Positions 42,670 to 48,477 of a DNA stretch of 64,000 bases are shown here, one piece after another. Made by a program: the position numbers and the translations under genes. Under the pieces are notes generated by a model. The model was not told the origin of the DNA. It made no database searches and saw only the letters and a program-made list of their open reading frames with translations. Location of the stretch: NCBI RefSeq assembly GCF_026339875.1, contig NZ_JAPEPZ010000001.1:7316001-7380000 (forward strand). The letters run 5' to 3'. The DNA comes from Streptomyces sp. NBC_01571. Lineage in GTDB: Bacteria > Actinomycetota > Actinomycetes > Streptomycetales > Streptomycetaceae. The number at the start of each line of letters is the position of its first letter. Positions within the stretch are counted from its first letter, which is position 1.

Positions 42670-42691
42670 AGGGTCGAAATGTTTCAACCCT
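42670..42691. repeat. Inverted repeat upstream of the terminase genes
   Basis: AGGGTcGAAA and TTTCaACCCT form a 9-bp stem with one mismatch and a 2-nt centre. It lies beside a G-rich tract (42,709-42,723) within the 209-bp gap between the HNH and small terminase genes, where a cos site would be expected. Confidence 0.6.
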
Positions 42692-42737
42692 AGGCGTGCA
42701 AAAACGAGCTGGGGGCGGGGTCGGGAAGACCCTTCTC

Positions 42738-42766
42738 AAAAAAACTGGCGTCATCAGCCAGCCAGT
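42738..42766 (-). terminator. Intrinsic terminator after the HNH gene
   Basis: On the minus strand a 6-bp stem (ACTGGC/GCCAGT) is followed by seven U. A second small hairpin (GGCTC/GAGCC) lies just before it. It separates the early small-gene cluster from the late operon. Confidence 0.7.
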
Positions 42767-42832
42767 CAGGCTCAAATTAGAGCCGGAACAGGGATGAATG
42801 GCCGGTTAAATTGACCATCCATCCCTTATTCA

Positions 42833-43087
42833 TCAGAACCAACGAGGGTTAAGCCATGTAGTTCTAACCAACATCTTGTCTTGCTTCTTTGAATTGCATG
42901 GTCGGCAAGCTGCAACGAGGTTATCCAGTGTGTCAGTACCGCCATTAGCTTTGGCTAGTACGTGGTCTACTGTGTCAGCCTCACCAACACACCCGCCGAA
43001 TTGAAGCTGACAGATATACCCATCACGCTTGAGAGCCTGTGCTCTCACCTTCTCCCAAGCAGTACCTTTACTGCTTAGGTTGCTCAT
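42833..43087 (-). CDS. HNH endonuclease
   Basis: This 84-residue protein has the full HNH motif: CQLQFGGCVGEADTVDHVLAKANGGTDTLDNLVAACRPCNSKK, with the catalytic His in DHV, Asn in LDN and a CxxC zinc pair. Small HNH proteins beside terminase genes assist cos cleavage and packaging. The ATG at 43,087 overlaps the stop of the DUF4177-like gene (ATGA); longer starts overlap that gene. Confidence 0.88.
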   Translation of the reverse strand: MSNLSSKGTAWEKVRAQALKRDGYICQLQFGGCVGEADTVDHVLAKANGGTDTLDNLVAACRPCNSKKQDKMLVRTTWLNPRWF

Positions 43088-43326
43088 GCCTCTGTCTTCT
43101 TTGCTGCTGTCTTGCGGGTACGTGTCGCCTTGACTGGTGCAGTCTCGGTAGTGGTAGCACGCATAAGCATTGCCTCTGGCTCTGCTGGTGCTGTCTCTCG
43201 CTTGAATACCCAAGAGCCGCTAGCCACTGTCACTAGCTCCCATCCCTCGGCACCATAAGCGTTAAGCTCATCAAGCTTAGGCATCGCTCCATACTTAGCT
43301 GTGTACATAAAGTATTCGACTGTCAT
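43084..43326 (-). CDS. DUF4177-like protein
   Basis: This 80-residue protein has LDELNAYGAEGWELVTVASGSWVFKRE, the DUF4177 signature (LNxxGxEGWELV). A C-terminal Thr/Lys/Arg-rich tail ending KTAAKKTEA resembles nucleic-acid-binding tails. Function is unknown; it is common in small phage genes. Confidence 0.7.
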   Translation of the reverse strand: MTVEYFMYTAKYGAMPKLDELNAYGAEGWELVTVASGSWVFKRETAPAEPEAMLMRATTTETAPVKATRTRKTAAKKTEA

Positions 43327-43527
43327 TCAGTTCACCTCCTTCCAACTGTGTTCGGTCCATCCACTTGAAGTCTCAAAGCGAATGACACCCGGCCGCATCT
43401 CGATACGGGTTACGTCATCATCTGACTGCCCGTACTTCTCGCACAGGCTTTCCATCAGTTCCATCATGCTTTCAATGGCAACACTGTTCTTGCCATCCTT
43501 ACGGTCCTGCGTAATTGTCGTAGTCAT
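43327..43527 (-). CDS. Hypothetical phage protein
   Basis: This is a 66-residue acidic protein (MTTTITQDRKDGKNSVAIES... ending in WTEHSWKEVN). The ATG at 43,527 overlaps the upstream stop. No domain is recognised; it belongs to the tightly overlapping small-gene cluster. Confidence 0.6.
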   Translation of the reverse strand: MTTTITQDRKDGKNSVAIESMMELMESLCEKYGQSDDDVTRIEMRPGVIRFETSSGWTEHSWKEVN

Positions 43528-43778
43528 CAGTTGTGCTCCTCGCTGCAAGGCTCGATGTAACCCTTGCTCAGTATTCGGTCTAGGTATTCCTCATTCATGC
43601 CACCGAGGTTGGCTCGCATCTCGTGCTCGCATGAGCCCTTAGCCATAAGCATTCTGGCAACCAGGGTGTAGCCGTTGTGTACTGCCTGCCGGGCTGTTTC
43701 CTTGTCCTTCCAACCACCATGCGCAATTGCTCGCATTACCGTTGGGTCATCCATTCTTAGCGTATTTTCCATCATCAT
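43527..43778 (-). CDS. Hypothetical phage protein
   Basis: This 83-residue protein with a helical pattern (DPTVMRAIAHGGWKDKETARQAVHNGYTLVARMLMAKGSC) contains two cysteines near the end. Three consecutive ATGs (43,778, 43,775, 43,772) are possible starts. Its first ATG overlaps the stop of the 28-residue membrane peptide gene. No family is recognised. Confidence 0.6.
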   Translation of the reverse strand: MMMENTLRMDDPTVMRAIAHGGWKDKETARQAVHNGYTLVARMLMAKGSCEHEMRANLGGMNEEYLDRILSKGYIEPCSEEHN

Positions 43779-43861
43779 TCCTTACCTGCCATTCTTAGTA
43801 GTAGTGTCGCCAGCCAGTAGCCGAGCATCAGACCGAGGGTGGCCAGTAGTACGTATTCCAT
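43775..43861 (-). CDS. 28-residue membrane peptide
   Basis: This is a very short gene, MEYVLLATLGLMLGYWLA then TLLLRMAGKE, a single hydrophobic helix with a positively charged C-terminus. AAGGGGGTG precedes it and its ATG overlaps the TAA of the HTH gene (TAATG), so it is translationally coupled on both sides. Such peptides can be holin-like, or superinfection-exclusion membrane proteins. Function is inferred only from size and topology. Confidence 0.65.
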   Translation of the reverse strand: MEYVLLATLGLMLGYWLATLLLRMAGKE

Positions 43862-44169
43862 TACAGAAGCACCCCCTTAGGCAGTGCGGCATACACAGCA
43901 GACACTGAGATACCCAATGCCTGTGACACTTCTGCTGGTCTCATACCTCGGTTCAGAAGGATGAGGATGTCTTCCTTGATGAGGTCAATTGAGACCCCGC
44001 CGGAAATGTTCGGAGGCTCGGAGGCCGGCACCGCATTTACGTGTGCCTTGGCATTCCACACACGGCTTACCGTGCTCTTATTGACCCCGTAGTGCCTGGC
44101 TACGTCAGAGAGCCTGTAGACCCCCTGACACGCCTTTACCTCGGCTACCTGGTTCCTGTTGAGCCTCAT
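43861..44169 (-). CDS. Helix-turn-helix DNA-binding protein
   Basis: This 102-residue protein has two helix-turn-helix-like units: VYRLSDVARHYGVNKSTVSRVWNAKA (residues 16-41) and MRPAEVSQALGISVSAVYAAL (residues 75-95). It resembles Hin/Sin-type or replication-initiation HTH domains without a catalytic part. It may regulate the late operon or act as a small terminase-like DNA binder. Its start overlaps the upstream stop (ATGA). Confidence 0.72.
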   Translation of the reverse strand: MRLNRNQVAEVKACQGVYRLSDVARHYGVNKSTVSRVWNAKAHVNAVPASEPPNISGGVSIDLIKEDILILLNRGMRPAEVSQALGISVSAVYAALPKGVLL

Positions 44170-44384
44170 CGGACATCACCGAGGTTCTCGGCAACCATCT
44201 CGTTGAACCAGTAGTCATACATGCGCTGTTCGCGCACCTGGTCCAGGACCATTGCCAGATACATGACGTCTGGTCCGACTGTTTCGTTCAGGTCATAGGT
44301 GTTGAGGACAAGAGAGCCTGTCTCTTCCTCAAAGCGAGCGATGTTCTCGGCAATGACTGCAATGACGCTCTTGAAGTCATTCAT
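44166..44384 (-). CDS. Hypothetical phage protein
   Basis: This 72-residue acidic helical protein (SVIAVIAENIARFEEETGSLVLNTYDLN) is of unknown family. It overlaps both neighbours by four bases, so its expression is tied to theirs. Confidence 0.6.
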   Translation of the reverse strand: MNDFKSVIAVIAENIARFEEETGSLVLNTYDLNETVGPDVMYLAMVLDQVREQRMYDYWFNEMVAENLGDVR

Positions 44385-44959
44385 GCGGCTACCTCCATTC
44401 CTGCGAGGTAGCCAAGCTTTGTTAGTTCAGGTGCAAGCTCATCCATAGGACGTAGCTCATCAAGGTACCTACGGGCGTTCCTGTCCTTGTGGTGTCGGTA
44501 ACCCTCGTTCCACGCTTCCTCGGCGTATACCCAACCAAGGAGAAGGACAGTGCCATCATGCTTAAGCTCTCCATCCTCAACCCGCGCGTTTGGTACATGC
44601 GTCTTGATGAGAATGGCTCCAGCCTCAACATCCTTAGTCTTTACGACTAGGCCGTTGGTGAGCGCCGTAACGCTACGAACCTCACAGCAAAGGAAGTCAG
44701 GCTGTTTGAAGTCGGCAAAGTCTGTGCTGAAAGGGAACCAGCCGCAAGCCTTTGGGTTGAGACCTAGATACTTGATAGGTGCGTATTCGCACGCTACGGC
44801 AATGGTCTCGTAGTCGGCACCAGTGATGTTGAAGTTGATGCCCTTTAGGTGGTCTGCCTGCTCTGTTCCGAGAACGGCATGAAAACCACGGCGCTGCGTT
44901 CCGTAGAACCTGGAGCGCGTCCAGTCATAGTCACTTAGCTTTACTGCTACTGCATTCAT
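44381..44959 (-). CDS. Hypothetical phage early protein
   Basis: This 192-residue protein has beta-rich segments (HLKGINFNITGADYETIAVACEYAPIKYLGLN, VKTKDVEAGAILIKTHVPNARVEDGE). No catalytic motif or family is recognised. It heads the small-gene cluster leading to the HNH gene, behind a promoter with a consensus TATAAT at 45,028-45,033. As the largest unassigned protein it could carry the missing replication or lysis function, but nothing supports that directly. Confidence 0.7.
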   Translation of the reverse strand: MNAVAVKLSDYDWTRSRFYGTQRRGFHAVLGTEQADHLKGINFNITGADYETIAVACEYAPIKYLGLNPKACGWFPFSTDFADFKQPDFLCCEVRSVTALTNGLVVKTKDVEAGAILIKTHVPNARVEDGELKHDGTVLLLGWVYAEEAWNEGYRHHKDRNARRYLDELRPMDELAPELTKLGYLAGMEVAA

Positions 44960-44989
44960 TTGTTTGTTGTTACCTCGGTTATGTATTCG

Positions 44990-45033
44990 GTACGGCCCCT
45001 TTCGGCAGTCCTTTGTACCGTAATACTATTATA
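44990..45033 (-). promoter_or_regulatory. Early promoter (-10 TATAAT) and leader hairpin
   Basis: On the minus strand the -10 is TATAAT (45,033-45,028). A good -35 is not visible, so an activator may be needed. The leader contains an inverted repeat CGGTAC/GTACCG (44,990-45,020) before the ribosome-binding site of the 44,959 gene. Confidence 0.6.
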
Positions 45034-45105
45034 CCTTATTAACCCGGAATGGGTCGGGTTTATAGGCCCTTTTCAAGCCTTTTTATGTGAAGGTTTGGTA
45101 AAAGA

Positions 45106-45142
45106 ATAAAGGGCCGGAACCTTAGAGGCTCCGACCCTTTAT
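45106..45142 (-). terminator. Terminator after the zinc-finger genes
   Basis: A long imperfect hairpin from ATAAAGGG to CCCTTTAT (16 pairs, 2 mismatches) is followed on the minus strand by TTCTTTT. It ends the transcript of the 45,219-45,756 genes. Confidence 0.75.
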
Positions 45143-45218
45143 AGAGAGGTAACATAACAAGTTGAGGTGACTTTGTTTGTACTTCTAGTATCGCATGTCA
45201 TTCCCAAGGTGTTGCGTT

Positions 45219-45440
45219 TCAGTCAAGGAAACCGAACACGTCCTTGAGGATGTCTTCTCTGGTTCTCTTGGGCTTCTTATCGGGTAGTGGTGGAACTGAA
45301 AAACCCGCGCGTTTTAGTCTTTGCATCCTCCTGATGCATTCCTTGCATTGGGTGTGCTTACCATCTTTACCTTTGGGTTGGTCGTGGTAGTCATCAAGAG
45401 GCTTATCTTTCTCGCAACGTCTACATTCCTTACTGTCCAT
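45219..45440 (-). CDS. Small zinc-finger protein (endonuclease VII/HNH-like)
   Basis: This 73-residue protein begins MDSKECRRCEKDKPLDDYHDQ and has a second pair CKECIRRM, giving a CxxC-N25-CxxC zinc knuckle as in recombination endonuclease VII N-termini. The rest is a basic tail. The catalytic HNH histidine region is absent, so it is more likely a DNA/RNA-binding accessory. AAGGAG lies 4 nt before the ATG at 45,440. Confidence 0.65.
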   Translation of the reverse strand: MDSKECRRCEKDKPLDDYHDQPKGKDGKHTQCKECIRRMQRLKRAGFSVPPLPDKKPKRTREDILKDVFGFLD

Positions 45441-45469
45441 CCTTCTCCTTGCTCGATAGGTATTAGCTT

Positions 45470-45505
45470 GCTGGCCAAAGGCCAGCGGCACGGCTCTGCC
45501 GTGCC
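45470..45505. other. Two adjacent perfect hairpins in a phage mRNA leader
   Basis: GCTGGCC-AAA-GGCCAGC (45,470-45,486) and GGCACGGC-TCT-GCCGTGCC (45,487-45,505) abut with no spacer. They lie 30 nt upstream of the start codon of the zinc-finger gene and 18 bp from the previous gene stop. No U-run follows, so they look like an mRNA-processing or translation-control element rather than terminators. Confidence 0.75.
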
Positions 45506-45522
45506 TAGATGTAACAAGGAAG

Positions 45523-45756
45523 TCAGCAACATTGATGCTTAGCTTGCTTCTTCTCGGTGTGATACCTGATAGTCATCCCAACCTCAATTGGCTTAAGGCA
45601 TTTTATGCAGGTACCAGAGAACCGAGCCTTCATCACCTTGACCACCTTCTTGACCTTCTTCTTGGTCCAGTCGATGTCACCAACGTTCTTGTGTAGCGGT
45701 ACAACACCATCTCGGTACCGTCCTAGTTTGTTGTCTCTGTACTTCATCTTCGCCAT
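45523..45756 (-). CDS. Small zinc-ribbon protein
   Basis: This 77-residue basic protein has a C-terminal zinc-ribbon-like part (GTCIKCLKPIEVGMTIRYH...HQCC: CxxC plus a terminal HxCC) and a Lys-rich middle (KKKVKKVVKVMKARF). The pattern occurs in small phage proteins of unknown function. The ATG follows GAGAGGAAC after a very long untranslated leader. Confidence 0.65.
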   Translation of the reverse strand: MAKMKYRDNKLGRYRDGVVPLHKNVGDIDWTKKKVKKVVKVMKARFSGTCIKCLKPIEVGMTIRYHTEKKQAKHQCC

Positions 45757-46137
45757 GTTCTGTTGTTCCTCTCGGTTGTTTAGTTGTTTTTGGGAAGGCG
45801 TTGCCCATAAGGACGCTTTTCAGCGCGGATAGCTATTTCAAGCTCCAGCGGTTCAACGGACCTCAGTGGGAGAGAACTAAGTTCTCAACAGGGCAGGTAT
45901 TTAAACCTTGCTGACTTACCAGCGCATTAAGCTAGACCCGTACTACCAGACTTTGTAACGCTCAACCGTATTGGGTATTACCCTCACCGTTCCCCAGGAC
46001 TACCGGTGTGTCTATCCCCAACGTGCTTCTCTACGGTGTGTTGCTTGTCTGGGCCGTTATCTCCTAGCCCCTGTCGTGCTATTCCGTATACCGCTTACTG
46101 GTCTCGTGAGCCTGGGACTTCGAGAGCCAGGAAGGCC
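45757..46137 (-). ncRNA. Candidate structured untranslated RNA / long early leader
   Basis: This is 381 bp without any credible reading frame, yet clearly not degenerate. It contains several self-complementary elements (GAGAAC/GTTCTC at 45,872-45,886, GGGT/ACCC at 45,975-45,986, CCTGG/CCAGG at 46,111-46,131). It lies on the minus strand downstream of a good promoter and of an intrinsic terminator, and upstream of the small early genes. It may be an antitermination or immunity leader RNA. Type is uncertain. Confidence 0.45.
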
Positions 46138-46174
46138 AAAAAAAATGACCCCCGGTGGTAGAGCACCGAGGGTC
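46138..46174 (-). terminator. Intrinsic terminator near the start of the early leader
   Basis: An 11-bp stem with one mismatch (GACCC.CGGTG / CACCG.GGGTC) and a 6-nt loop is followed on the minus strand by A and eight U. With the promoter at 46,211-46,219 it would yield an RNA of only about 65 nt unless read through. Confidence 0.85.
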
Positions 46175-46397
46175 AAGCTTTGAAGTTCTCCGTTCTCTAC
46201 AACGTACCTTAAGTATACCACATATTTGCTGGACGTGTGCTACAGCAAAGTCTTTTATGGGTCCTCTTATGTAACAAGTTTGTGAAGGTTTCTAGAGGCT
46301 CTTAGGCCCCGTTCTTTCCTTGTCTTCTAATGGTAGCAACCACCACTGACAATGACGCTCTGCTAAGCTCCGTTCACCCAACGCAAAGGAGCACGTC
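46175..46397. other. Divergent control region between the early leader and the lsr2-like gene
   Basis: This region is noncoding. It holds the leftward extended -10 promoter and, rightward, the untranslated leader of the Lsr2-like gene with AAAGGAG 6 nt before its ATG. I see no clear rightward promoter, so the Lsr2-like gene's promoter remains unknown. Confidence 0.5.
46211..46219 (-). promoter_or_regulatory. Extended -10 promoter (TGGTATACT) driving the early leader
   Basis: TGGTATACT on the minus strand is an extended -10 (TGN plus TATACT). No consensus -35 is seen at 16-18 bp. The start site would be about 46,204, giving a short leader before the terminator at 46,138-46,174. Confidence 0.6.
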
Positions 46398-46940
46398 ATG
46401 GCAACCAATGCCGTACCTGTTACCGCAGACCAGAAGGATGAGCCCGGTGTTCAGAAGGTGGCTACCTTCATCCCGGGTGTGGGCAATGTTGATGCCTACT
46501 TCAAGGTGGAGACGACTGATGACCTTGACAGCAAAACGACCGAGGACGTTCAGACGCTCAGGCTCACGGTTCCTCAAGAGGCCGAGCAGGAAGTGACTGT
46601 CCTTGATGCCGAGGGTGACCCTGTCCTCAATGAGGATGGCTCGGAGAAGCTGACAACCGAGAAGGTGTGGAACTACGTAGCCCTTGAGCTGGACTTGGGC
46701 CAGGCAAGCCGTACGAAGCTTCTCAAGGCCCTTGAGCCGTTCGTAAAGGCTGGCCGACCGGCTAACGCTCCCGCTGTCCATGCTCCGGCCGCAGCCAAGT
46801 CCTCAAGCGGTCATGACCTGAACGCCATTCGTGCATGGGCACGTGATGCCGGACATGACGTCAAGGACAAGGGCCGTATCGCGGCGAACATCCTCACGGC
46901 GTACTACAAGGCAACGGGCAAGTCGAACCCGGACGCGTAG
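46398..46940 (+). CDS. Lsr2-like nucleoid-associated protein (prophage-encoded)
   Basis: This 180-residue protein is recognisably Lsr2. Residues about 94-122 (VALELDLGQASRTKLLKALEPFVKAGR) match the Lsr2 dimerisation helix, and residues about 141-172 (NAIRAWARDAGHDVKDKGRIAANILTAYYKA) match the C-terminal AT-hook-like DNA-binding domain (REWAxxxGxxVSxRGRIPAxVxxAY). The canonical RGR is KGR here. The N-terminal 90 residues are longer than in host Lsr2. Lsr2 silences AT-rich foreign DNA, so a phage version might maintain lysogeny or counter the host's Lsr2. It has its own rightward transcript ending in a strong terminator. Confidence 0.88.
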   Translation: MATNAVPVTADQKDEPGVQKVATFIPGVGNVDAYFKVETTDDLDSKTTEDVQTLRLTVPQEAEQEVTVLDAEGDPVLNEDGSEKLTTEKVWNYVALELDLGQASRTKLLKALEPFVKAGRPANAPAVHAPAAAKSSSGHDLNAIRAWARDAGHDVKDKGRIAANILTAYYKATGKSNPDA

Positions 46941-46960
46941 CAGCCACAGGAAAACGGAGA

Positions 46961-46990
46961 GGGCCCCGGTAATTCACCGGGGCCCTTCTT
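46961..46990 (+). terminator. Terminator of the lsr2-like gene
   Basis: A perfect 10-bp stem GGGCCCCGGT/ACCGGGGCCC with a 5-nt loop is followed by TTCTT, 20 bp after the stop. Confidence 0.85.
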
Positions 46991-47021
46991 CATGCCCTCT
47001 TAAAAAGGGTCTGGCCGGCAC

Positions 47022-47255
47022 TTATTCGGCAGGTTTCCCGACCACGAACGTGCCCTTGTTGGGAAGCGTCTTGACCAAGCCACGCTCCCGCAGCTCCTGT
47101 ACGGCCCTACGAGCGGTTCCAGGGGCTACGCCGTACTGCGACCCCAACGCACGCTCGTTCGGCAGCCTGGCGCCCGTAGGCAGCTTCCCTGACGCGATGT
47201 CAGCCGCCACCTGGTCCGCCACGTGGACGTACACGTATCCGATGTCGTCGCTCAT
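47022..47255 (-). CDS. Minimal GntR-type winged-helix regulator, candidate repressor
   Basis: From the ATG at 47,255 this is 77 residues, a GntR winged helix only (YVYVHVADQVAADIASGKLPTGARLPNERALGSQYGVAPGTARRAVQELRERGLVKTLPNKGTFV) without an effector domain. Such stand-alone GntR proteins act as regulators of Streptomyces integrative elements. It is divergent from the 47,356 gene with repeated TAGCG elements between. As no CI-like repressor exists, it is the best candidate for the lysogeny repressor. Confidence 0.8.
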   Translation of the reverse strand: MSDDIGYVYVHVADQVAADIASGKLPTGARLPNERALGSQYGVAPGTARRAVQELRERGLVKTLPNKGTFVVGKPAE

Positions 47256-47284
47256 ACGGGCAACGTAGGGCCCTGACCAGCCAT

Positions 47285-47343
47285 GTAGCGCGTTGGGTGG
47301 CGCCATGTGGCCCCATGGGGTGGCCTATAGCGGCCTGTAGCGG
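47285..47343. promoter_or_regulatory. Candidate GntR operator region
   Basis: Three (G/A)TAGCG repeats occur at 47,285, 47,327 and 47,338. A 10-bp palindrome CCCCATGGGG (47,311-47,320) lies in the short region between the divergent GntR gene and the 47,356 gene. Suited to autoregulation by a GntR dimer; inference. Confidence 0.45.
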
Positions 47344-47355
47344 TACGGTCCCGCC

Positions 47356-47634
47356 ATGCCTAGTCGCTACTGCGCAACCATGACCCCGGACCGACGTAAC
47401 TGGGTAATTCTCGACCTTGAAATGTGGGGTTACTGCACGCTCAAGGATGAGCACGACAACCTCTTACCTCTTGAATGGCGTAGCAAGGCTGCTGCTGATG
47501 CCTGGCTGCGAGCCTGTTTCCAGCAATGGCAAAGGTGGGAGATGAACGGAGAAGGGCAGGCGCCTACGGGATGGCGTCCGTTCATCCATCCATCGCTAAG
47601 CCCGTTCCAGCGTCACATTCGTTACAACAAATAG
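47356..47634 (+). CDS. Hypothetical phage protein
   Basis: This 92-residue protein (MPSRYCATMTPDRRNWVI...) is Trp-rich (EMWGYC, EWRSKAAADAWLRACFQQWQRWEMNGEG). It has no recognised domain. It sits between the GntR gene and the integrase, transcribed toward the integrase end, with a shared terminator at 47,647-47,688. Confidence 0.55.
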   Translation: MPSRYCATMTPDRRNWVILDLEMWGYCTLKDEHDNLLPLEWRSKAAADAWLRACFQQWQRWEMNGEGQAPTGWRPFIHPSLSPFQRHIRYNK

Positions 47635-47646
47635 GCAGACAACAGC

Positions 47647-47688
47647 AAAAGGCCCGGTTACCTGAACTTCCAGGTAACCGGGCCTTTT
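47647..47688. terminator. Bidirectional terminator between the hypothetical gene and integrase
   Basis: A perfect 18-bp stem (AAAAGGCCCGGTTACCTG and its complement) surrounds a 6-nt loop. Each strand ends in a run of four U, so it serves both convergent genes. Confidence 0.92.
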
Positions 47689-47697
47689 CGTGTTCTT

Positions 47698-48477
47698 TTA
47701 GTTGTTGCCCTCTCCGTTGAATAGGTCCTCTACGACTTCATCGATGTCCTTACCGCTGAACTGTGTATAGAAGTCCAGGGTGGTTTTGATGTCCGCGTGA
47801 CGTAGTTGCTTCTGAGCAACCTTGGGGTTGACCTTGTTCTTGGCAAGGACAGTGGCGTACCAGGTCCGGAACATGTGTGGGTTGATGTGAACGCCCACCT
47901 TCTTGCCGTAGCGCCACAGGCTCTCTCGCACGGCTCCAGGGGTCACAGTCTCGGTCTGATGGTTCGCTACGCGCTCTGCCAGCCACCGAGGGATGATGAC
48001 TTCTCCTTGTGTCTTGGAGATGACCAGGACACCGTTCTCGTCTCTCTGCTTATGCACCTTGAGGACGTTTCCTCGGATGTCCTTTGATGTGATGGCGCAC
48101 GCCTCACCTACGCGCAGACCCGCGTACATCATGAGAAGCCCATAGAATTCATAGGGGCTCATCATGAGGATGAAACGCAGCGTCTCTTCCGAGGGCAAGT
48201 CGTAGTGCCGAGGAACGGCCTTAGGGATACGCAGTTCCTTGATGTTCGGAATGTCATCCCGAAAGATGCTGCGGAGAGCGACCGTGTACTTTCGGCGGGT
48301 GTTGATGTTCGTTACCCCTTGGAGCTTGAGGTAAAGAAATTGAACGGTCACCTCGGTCATAGGAACGTCAGTAATTCCCAGTAGCCGAATAGTCTGGTGG
48401 TAGCTGTCCAAGGTAGACTGCCGAACCAGCCGTGTTGACAGCGCATGTGAGGCGAATTCCCCGATGGTCATGGACAC
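47698..48477 (-). CDS. int: Tyrosine recombinase integrase
   Basis: This 259-residue phage integrase has a short N-terminal SAM-like domain and a catalytic domain. Arg is in [13 protein letters not shown] near residue 122, the H-x-x-R motif is HMFR near residue 200, then [13 protein letters not shown] with His and the nucleophilic Tyr near residue 238. The GTG at 48,477 has a GGAGG 7 nt upstream, lying 7 bp from the att homology. Its start overlaps the rebuilt miaB start (48,464) on the other strand. No separate excisionase gene is recognised. Confidence 0.93.
   Translation of the reverse strand: MSMTIGEFASHALSTRLVRQSTLDSYHQTIRLLGITDVPMTEVTVQFLYLKLQGVTNINTRRKYTVALRSIFRDDIPNIKELRIPKAVPRHYDLPSEETLRFILMMSPYEFYGLLMMYAGLRVGEACAITSKDIRGNVLKVHKQRDENGVLVISKTQGEVIIPRWLAERVANHQTETVTPGAVRESLWRYGKKVGVHINPHMFRTWYATVLAKNKVNPKVAQKQLRHADIKTTLDFYTQFSGKDIDEVVEDLFNGEGNN

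Noticed and set aside
45820..46130. tRNA-like fragments (GCGGATAGCT, GGTTCAAC, ACTTCGAGAGCC) in the noncoding phage region
   Set aside because: Acceptor and T stems do not pair on either strand and no anticodon arm fits, so this is not a tRNA or tmRNA; kept only as a candidate structured RNA.
46374..46781. 135-residue minus-strand frame opposite the Lsr2-like gene
   Set aside because: It overlaps the recognisable Lsr2-like domains, which have a proper ribosome-binding site; no domain is seen in the antisense frame.
48435..48440. Perfect TTGACA as a -35 for miaB in attR
   Set aside because: No acceptable -10 occurs at 16-18 bp (TCCCCG there), so I do not call a promoter.
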